Of a DNA stretch of 39,491 nt, positions 32,946 through 39,491 are shown in pieces (the stretch's first letter is position 1; every line of letters starts with the position of its first letter). The stretch spans positions 1 to 39,491 of the forward strand of contig LRSR01013040.1 in assembly GCA_001579985.1 (NCBI GenBank), read 5' to 3'. The stretch comes from Hypsibius dujardini. Lineage: Eukaryota; Tardigrada; Eutardigrada; Parachela; Hypsibiidae. The notes beneath the pieces are model-generated. The model was not told the origin of the DNA. It ran no database searches and saw nothing but the letters and a program-made list of their open reading frames with translations. The position numbers were made by a program, and so were the translations under genes.

Positions 32946-33059
32946 TACCATAACGGCGCTTATTTCTCTCTACACTATTATCTTGCATGATAAAGCAATA
33001 TGACTATCATTTATGTGTTTTTTCAAAAATTTGAGTCTTATTTAAAGTTCGGCAATAAC

Positions 33060-33284
33060 CAGTGGCGCGCCAAGCTTTAGTTTGAGGGGGGTATTATTTT
33101 TTCCGAAGTTTATTTTCTATTGTATCCGAAATATTTCCGATAGAACGTAAGGGGGAGTATTGCATGACAATTCTCCATCATGATGTTTTTCTCTAAATGG
33201 GGACCCTTAGGGCACCTTCTTTTACTTTAGAGGGCGGGGGGGGGGTTTAGATCAACAAACCCCCCCCCCGTTGGAGAGCCACTG
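33060..33284. mobile_element. hAT MITE, 225 bp, perfect 8-bp target duplication
   Basis: Ends CAGTGGCGCGCCAAGC (left) and TTGGAGAGCCACTG (right); the terminal CAGTGGC is hAT-like. Exact GCAATAAC repeats lie at 33052-33059 and 33285-33292. The interior has G-rich and C-rich runs and no coding region. Confidence 0.88.
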
Positions 33285-33774
33285 GCAATAACAATCAGGA
33301 CGGATAATGCCATCTGTAATCTACATTGTCACGGTGTGGAGAAATAAATAAATGGAAAAAAAGAAAGAACAAAATTTAGTCACATCAGTCAATCGGAACG
33401 GAAAACAATAAAGGTAACAACGAACAACAACAAACAGCAGCCGTTATCCGATACCACCAGTTGATAATTCCACGGTAAACGATAATGAATGTAAAAATAT
33501 AAAAGTACAATATTGATACACCTCGGGAAAAGAAGGATGGCGCGTTTACGTATACGGAAACTACATTCCAAGGAGGTGATGCTGCTTATTTACAATGCAC
33601 TGTAGCTGGATACATGTGCAGCTCAAGGAACGGTGGAGAAGAGCTGATTATACATCGGTGGTTCCTGACTAGGCAGTGATGAATGATTTATCGATGAATC
33701 TGGCGACGTGGTACTTGGTACCCGTGCAACTAACTCGGAAACCGTCGGAGTATGCAGTTCCGGGACATTATCTG

Positions 33775-36700
33775 TTATTGTTCGGTTCGCGCAGTTTCGG
33801 TTCCACTGTGTTCCTGTATCGGGTCCCTTCGTTCCGTTTTTATTTCGTTTTGTTTCGCGTCCGTTCCATTTAATTCCTGTTTTGTTCCCCTTCGATCTGG
33901 TGTTGCTCCATTTTGTTTGGCTTTTGTTCCGTTGGGTTCCTGTTTCATTCCCCTTTGGTCCATTCCGAGTTTTGTTCCATTACGCAGTCTCACACCGTCC
34001 TTATTGGTAGTAATGGAGGAAAGGCGCATCTCTTGAGGTTCGGCGTCATCGCTGTCGCCATCATCGTCGTCGTCGCGGCTCCGTGTCGTACTTAACCGGG
34101 ACATCCTCGAACGCCACTTAACCACCAACGGATGGCCACAGCACGGCGCGAAAAGTTGCGCGCATTGTGTTCGAAACTTTTTACTGACCGTCAGGTACAG
34201 GATAAAATTGACCGAATAATTGGCGAAGAAGGCCACCAAGACAAAGGGATTGGCAAACTGTCGATGCGTCTTTCGGAAGTTATACTGATGGTAGATGTCG
34301 TCCGAGATGGTCAGCAGGTTGATCATCAGCGAGGGGAACTGGCAAACGAGATACAGCAGGACGCTGCTCATGAGGATGATGTTGCTGTTGCGGTACTTGC
34401 GGTTGGAGTTGCTCTGCTGACCGGCGCGCATCTTCCCGATGTGGGAAGTCTGCTGGCGCCGAATGGCCATCACCACGACCACGTTTAGCACCAGCAATGC
34501 GAAGAATTTGAAGATTGTCATGGCCACCTGAGGGTACGAAAACAAAGCTCACGATCCAGAGTAATACAATAGAACAAAGTATACACTGGAGTGCAAATGG
34601 TTTATAATACCTACACGGGACCCTTATCTTTATCCTTATCTTCAGCACGGAACTACGGGACCCTGCACGGGACTCTTGACTGACTCGAAATCTTTTGTCT
34701 GGACTTTATGGTTTACCGTAAGTATCCAATAGGATAATTAAGATTTCGTACTGTAGTACCACACTGTACTCACAAATAAATTTTGGAAATCCCATGCATT
34801 AATGACTTAAAACAAAAATTTGGCACTGAACTTGCAAAAACGTTTCTGACCAAAAATACGGGTAGTGGAATAAATTTTGATGCAAACTGCTAATTTCAAT
34901 CAATGTAATATTTTCTTCACATTAATTGCTTCAATCTTTTGTTTAACCTATCTCTCTTTAGATGACTTCGATATTAATTATCCAAATTCGCCCGCCCCAC
35001 TATCACCTCTGACATTATTTTTGGTTGAGTATCGATTGGGTAAAAATAAAGTTCGGGATGAGATTATGCAGATACACCATAATAAATCACCCGCATTGAA
35101 CCTTTAAAATATATTTATAATTCTGCTAACCAATGTTGCGGCAAATTGTGAATACAATGTGTACTGTGTTGTCTCAATCATTTAATGCTGCGCTTTAGAT
35201 CCACAGTATATTATGACTGCAGTGACGCACAGTGTGTACAGTCATAATGTGTGGGTGGATTTAAAAGAGCAGCACCAAATGATTGAGACAGTACAGTATT
35301 CACTGTACCTCTGCCTGGTCCTGGACTGCACCCCAGTTGGTGAGCCATGGCGGATCCTTTGCCGTCTTGGGTACACGGTAATACTGGCAGTACGATTTGA
35401 TGGGATTGTAAATGGTGAATATGCCGGCCAATACCAAAAGGATAGCGCAGGCTATCCGGGCGGTACGAGCTGTCTGAAGCCAGCGAAAACTGAAGGGTTT
35501 CACGATCGCCATTAGCCGTGCCAGGGAGAAGACTATCAGTGTCCTATTATGCAATAAAAAACACATACGATGAGAATGGCAGTTTACCAGTGCTTAATCT
35601 GCTTTTGGGAATGTCTCTTCAAAAAATCTTTGATCGTTCACTGTCCACCGAGAATGGGGAACTCTCACTGAATGGTGGACTGTCTGTCTGTGTTGTAGAA
35701 GATCTGATCTTGCGTCAGACGGGAAGCCAGTGCGGACGATGGCTGACGGTTGACTGGTCAGGGCAGTTGCCGGTAAGGGTGCAGGACGGTAGGGTCGAGT
35801 AGCAAATGGTCGTGGGGTAGTCGACGGCTGGTCGGCAATGTAGACTACCCGTGTATGGTCGTCGGCTTTTCATGAGGATGGTGGACGTTGAGTCTCCAGA
35901 TTGATCGCTTTAATTACTGCGAACTGGCTCTTGATCACCCTGACCGGCAACCAACGCGGACTTGTAGTCCACCAGCCTGGCCGACTGTCCAGCCTCCACA
36001 CTGACTCTTGTTCTGCCGGTCATAGTTGTGCCGACAGAAATGTTTGAGGATAGATAGTCTACTAGGCATAAGGTATTGCGGTGTGATAGAGAATAGCAAA
36101 AAGGTAAGGAGCACGACCACGAGGACATACGGTCGTGGGACAGAATGTCTGAATGTTTGATAGTTCTCTCAAAAGCACGGGATTATGCATGAAGACTGAG
36201 CAACAGTTTTTACCAGTCACAGAGCGCTATAAACGTTTCCTGTCCCCATTGCCGAGCTCCGTAGTAGTCGAAGAAAGACTTTTTAAACCCATCCTGTCGG
36301 CGTAGGGTAGGAGAGATATTGTACAAATATATCGGCAGCTGTAGCCATCTGCAATCATTCCAATATGTCACATAAAAAATTGTATCCGCCTCCTGAAAGG
36401 TAATATAAAATTAGAAAGATTTACAGGAAAAAATTTTGCTGAGACAAAAGCGTACATTTTTCCTAAGCGCCAACACACAATGATGAAGGTTTAAAATTAT
36501 AACTATATTGGACACGTACACGTGTTTTTTTATATACGAAAAACAATACAAAATTATAAACATGTGAACATACAATTTTTGACACACACAAAATGATACA
36601 TTTTGATGCCAAAATTTAATAAATCAGACCAAATTCGTCTAATAAACTCTTCAAAAGAATGTTTAAACGGAATAAGGAGAGACCTGATAACGTCTCATAA

Positions 36701-37230
36701 CGTATTTGAAAAAAAATACTGAAAAGTTTGAAAGCCAACTACTTTTGTATTAAAACATATTGGAAGCCGAAAACAATTGCTCCAGCCTAGCATGTTTGGC
36801 GACCCGGCTTGCATTTTTGTTTACGCGATGCGCTCCGTTTCGAATCGAGCCAAAAGCAGAATCGCCTGCACAAAAGCTTGAACATCACGTACAATACAAA
36901 CAAATCAGAGATGGCGACGCTCATCATGTATACGTTCGTACTGCCCTTGGGCTTCTCGCGGAAGAGGACAATCAAATTGAGCACGTTCCCGATGGTGCAG
37001 CATGCCAGCAGAAGAGGGTAAAAAATACCAAGCACCAAGTTGTTGGCCATCTGGAGCTGTTCCCTCGAGTAGTCCAGTGGATTGAGCATGGTAATTATTG
37101 ATGAGGCGTTGTTGGTGATATTGAAGTGACTACTATTGAAGGAGGCCCGCGGAAGATGCGCCAGAAATGAAGAGACATTGACGTAGCTCAAATTACTCAA
37201 ATGAGCCGTCTCATTCAGCGCGACAGACAT
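33775..37230 (-). CDS. Class A peptide-receptor-like GPCR, copy C
   Basis: Exons (high to low): 36889-37230, 36214-36338, 35309-35543, 33775-34527; 484 aa, all junctions GT-AG and in phase. Start MSVALNETAHLSNLS with several N-glycosylation sequons. TM1 CTIGNVLNLIVLF, TM2 MMSVAISDLFVLY, loop 1/TM3 LPIYLYNISPT...WGQETFIALCDW, then TLIVFSLARLMAIVKPF (ARL for DRY), TM4 CAILLVLAGIFTIYNP, TM5 FKFFALLVLNVVVVMAIRR, TM6 LVCQFPSLMINLL, TM7 NYSVNFILYLTVSKKFR. The tail is of the A type (DDDDDGDSDD) but has two instead of three 21-residue repeats. A one-base loss relative to A changes the frame near its end (TETARTEQ stop), so the last ~50 residues of A are absent. Best candidate in the array for an ordinary functional gene. 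Confidence 0.84.
33842..33967 (-). repeat. 63-bp coding tandem repeat in tail of copy C (2 units)
   Basis: Same unit as in copy A (TCGTTTTGTTTCGCGTCC, then GCTCCATTTTGTTTGGC 63 bp later). One unit fewer than A. Confidence 0.7.
35164..35296. mobile_element. TA-flanked MITE in intron 3 of copy C
   Basis: 133 bp. The left end CTGTGTTGTCTCAATCATTT and the reversed right end CTGTACTGTCTCAATCATTT continue as inverted repeats of about 55 bp through TGCTGC.CTTT, ATCCAC and ATTATGACTG. Flanked by TA at 35162-35163 and 35297-35298. Removing it restores AATGTG-TA-TTCACTGTACC, the layout of copy B. It ends 12 bp from the exon-3 splice donor. Confidence 0.88.
35680..36010. repeat. Shortened foldback-like repeat in intron 2 of copy C
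   Basis: Matches both outer parts of 17590-18290 in copy A but lacks about 320 bp of the middle. The join is GTGGACGTTG|AGTCTCCAGATTG, with similar short words (GTTG, GTCGAG) at both break points in A. This is consistent with deletion across the hairpin. Confidence 0.6.
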
Positions 37231-38386
37231 GGTCGCGAATAATGTGATCAAAATCAAACGGAATGGTCTGGAACAGCAAGAGCCACGACACGGAGGACAC
37301 GGAGGACTACTCGTCGCAACGACTTTATGGTCATATTTTTATTGCGTTATAAACGGCACGGAATGCCTCAAAAATTGTATGAAAACGGCGAGAAAAAACA
37401 CCGGTTCGAACACAACAAATTCAGAGATAGAGAGAGAGAGAGGTCAAATCGCCTCGAGGAGGTAGCGTGGTGTGGTAGGTGATTTGCTGGGTAAAACAGC
37501 CTATGCTGCTTTAATGTCATCGATGCATGCTCCTCATGGCAGACCGTGACGATGAGCGAGCTTGCAATGTCTCCGAGAATTGCCCCAACGGCGCTAAATA
37601 ATTCACATATTCATTCATCAGGTTAAACTTATAGGACATGAAAAATTAGTAGAAATGTTTACCACCATTTCGCGTGTTTTTCCCTGCGAGTGGTACCGTA
37701 CCATATGGGGCAAATTGGATTTGGGTCTGTATTGTTTGCAGTCATGACTGTTATGTATTGTTTATATATATGACTGATATATATATGTTTTTGCAGGCAG
37801 GAAGTACAAGGGGAGAGATTTTTAATGCTATGTGGGGCTACGTTGATCGGGCGATGGCAGTTTAACGTCTAACTAAAACTTGTGGTAGGAGACCGAATAG
37901 CGACTTACAAGAAGCGCGCCTTTCGGTGTCTGAATTTGGTAGCAAACTAGAATATTTACGAAATAAAGTATTACCAACAAAGATGAGATTACAATATCGA
38001 ACGCAGATAACCGAATAGGTTTTTGGAGAGAGACGGGATGTGACTAATAAAAGCGAGTGTCAAGTAAAATTCGCTTGAGGCGATATGAGACTAAATGACA
38101 AGCCGTATGGGGCACTGATGGATGGGGCACCAGGCAGTGCAACTCACCGTCACATGCTAAAGGAATAAGGGGACGCTAAGCGAAACGGGCAAGCTAATAA
38201 TAAAGGCGCCAGACGGTGACGGCCGATCGTTATCCTGGTGGGCTGATAAGAGTTCGTCGAAGAAGCTCTTAAAAGAAACAGCAAGATAAAATGACCAAAT
38301 TTCGAGAAATGTATGTCAGCTACTCAGTACCCGGGAGATAACTCCTCTGACTCGAGTCACATTCGGAGTCTGCAACCTCGGGACTG
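37231..38386. other. Spacer between copies C and D
   Basis: Corresponds to the A-B spacer. It holds the 5' flank of C (ATAAACGGCACGG, GGGTAAAACAGCC), an AT microsatellite near 37760-37785, a GCAGGCAGGAAGTACAAGG block also present at 28840, and the 3' flank of D (AAGGAATAAGGGGACGCTAAG, as at 21307). No exon was seen. Confidence 0.6.
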
Positions 38387-38986
38387 CTACGCCTGAGCCG
38401 ACTTTGTTCCGTCATGTTCAGCGTTTCTTCCATTTTGTTCCAATTCCGTTCCATTATACAAAACCTTGTTGGATTCGATGGAAGACAGGTGCACCTCTTG
38501 AGGTTCGTCCTCATCACCGTCGCTGGCATCGCACCGTGTGCTGCCGGTTGACCGGGACGTCGCTGAGTGTTGCTTTCTCAACAACAGAAATTTGCAGCAG
38601 CACGGAGCAAACAGCTGCTTGCATTGTGTGCGAAACTTCTTACTGGCCGTCAGGTAGAGGAAAAAATTGACGGAATAGTTGGTGAGGAAGGCCACCTGGA
38701 CAAAGGGAATGGTAAACTTCCGGTGCGTCTTCCGAAAGTTATACTGATGGTAGACGTCGTCTGAGATTTTTAGCAGTTCGACCATCAACCCGGGGAACCG
38801 GCAGACGAGATACAGCAGGACGCTGCTCATCAGAATAATGTTGCTGTTACGGTATTTGCGGTTGGAGTTGCTCTGTTGACCGGCGCGCATCTTCCCGATG
38901 TGGGACATCTGCTGCCGCCGAATGGCCGTCATCACGACTACGTTTAGCACTAACAATGCGAAGAATTTGAAGATTGTCATGGCCAC
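38387..38986 (-). CDS. Class A peptide-receptor-like GPCR, copy D, last exon
   Basis: Only the last coding exon (199 aa) lies in the window; the acceptor CAG|GTGGCC is at its start and upstream exons lie beyond 39491. TM5 VAMTIFKFFALLVLNVVVM, TM6 LLYLVCRFPGLMVELL, TM7 NYSVNFFLYLTASKKFR, then a Cys-rich stretch (CKQLFAPCCCKF) and a B-type tail (LLRKQHSATSRSTGS, ending GTKSAQA). The C-terminal end equals that of copy B. The partial intron to the right (38987-39491) matches intron 3 of B and C to about 39395; beyond that it differs, possibly from an insertion. Confidence 0.78.
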   Translation of the reverse strand: MAMTIFKFFALLVLNVVVMTAIRRQQMSHIGKMRAGQQSNSNRKYRNSNIILMSSVLLYLVCRFPGLMVELLKISDDVYHQYNFRKTHRKFTIPFVQVAFLTNYSVNFFLYLTASKKFRTQCKQLFAPCCCKFLLLRKQHSATSRSTGSTRCDASDGDEDEPQEVHLSSIESNKVLYNGTELEQNGRNAEHDGTKSAQA

Positions 38987-39491
38987 CTGAGGGTAAGAAA
39001 ACGAAGCTCACAATCCAGAGTAATACAACAGAACAATGTAAATGTTGAGATTGAGTTCATGTGGCGAAATTGTGTGGCAAATGCATAATACCTGCACGGG
39101 ACCATCATCTTCGACTGACTCGAATTTTTTTTCTGGATTTTATGGTTTGCCGTAAGTATCCAATAAGATAATTAAGATTTCATATTGTATCGACTTCGAT
39201 CACAATTAAAATTTGGAAATTCCATGCAATAATGAATATTTTTCACAATGAAAAAAAACATTTTCACTTAACTTGCAAAAATGTTCTGACCGAAAATCCG
39301 CATAGTGGAATGAATTCTTGCTGCAAACTACTAATCTCAATCAATGAAATATTTTCTTCATATTTATTGCTTTAATCTTTCTCGTTTAGTCAAAAGACGA
39401 ACACCATGTTAACAAAATTTTGGAGTCCTGGCTTATTCAGATATCCCTTTTTGGTTTTCTCTCGGTGGTAACGCCTCCATTCGTATTATTC

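Noticed and set aside
35164-35296. Possible small RNA hairpin gene in copy C intron 3
   Set aside because: The hairpin is fully explained by the inverted repeats of a TA-flanked MITE, and the site is empty in copy B.

Overview
This is a eukaryotic genomic window. Every clear gene is split by GT-AG introns, mostly 70-350 bp, and the gene families (SLC35 carriers, class A G-protein-coupled receptors) and abundant DNA transposons fit an invertebrate animal with a fairly compact genome. A tardigrade is plausible from the overall style, but nothing in the sequence proves it.

Left part (1-15.5 kb). A fragment of a receptor gene lies on the + strand (about 621-1132). It is followed by four tandem minus-strand genes of the SLC35F3/F4-like family (2215-4939, 6033-8149, 8341-11089, 11439-14778). 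I rebuilt each one exon by exon. The four share an identical core exon plan (220, 138, 190 and 90 bp exons in the same phases) and each sums to a full reading frame (450, 518, 477 and 469 aa). Their N-terminal exons are unrelated or weakly related, and gene 1 carries a triplicated N-terminal exon.

Right part (15.5-39.5 kb). Here lies a minus-strand array of class A peptide-receptor-like GPCR genes: A (15507-20141), B (21535-25519), an orphan exon (31588-31727), C (33775-37230) and D (last exon only, running off the window). A and C share one type of cytoplasmic tail, B and D another. The array is therefore best read as a duplicated two-gene block (A-B and C-D), with later exchange between neighbours. 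The four-exon structure (339/342, 125, 235 bp, then a variable last exon) was derived by comparing the copies. It includes a short exon covering extracellular loop 1 and the start of TM3.

Mobile DNA. Between B and C sits an island of transposons: a 2.56-kb DDE element with 198-bp inverted repeats and a 3-bp TCA target duplication; a 714-bp hAT element with a perfect 8-bp duplication inside a foldback-like GACCGTC/GACGGTC repeat; a 225-bp hAT MITE with a perfect 8-bp duplication; and TA-flanked MITEs. More MITEs sit inside introns. Two unrelated MITEs entered the very same TA of intron 3 in paralogues A and C, while B keeps the empty site. A palindromic repeat found twice ends exactly at a 5' splice donor both times.
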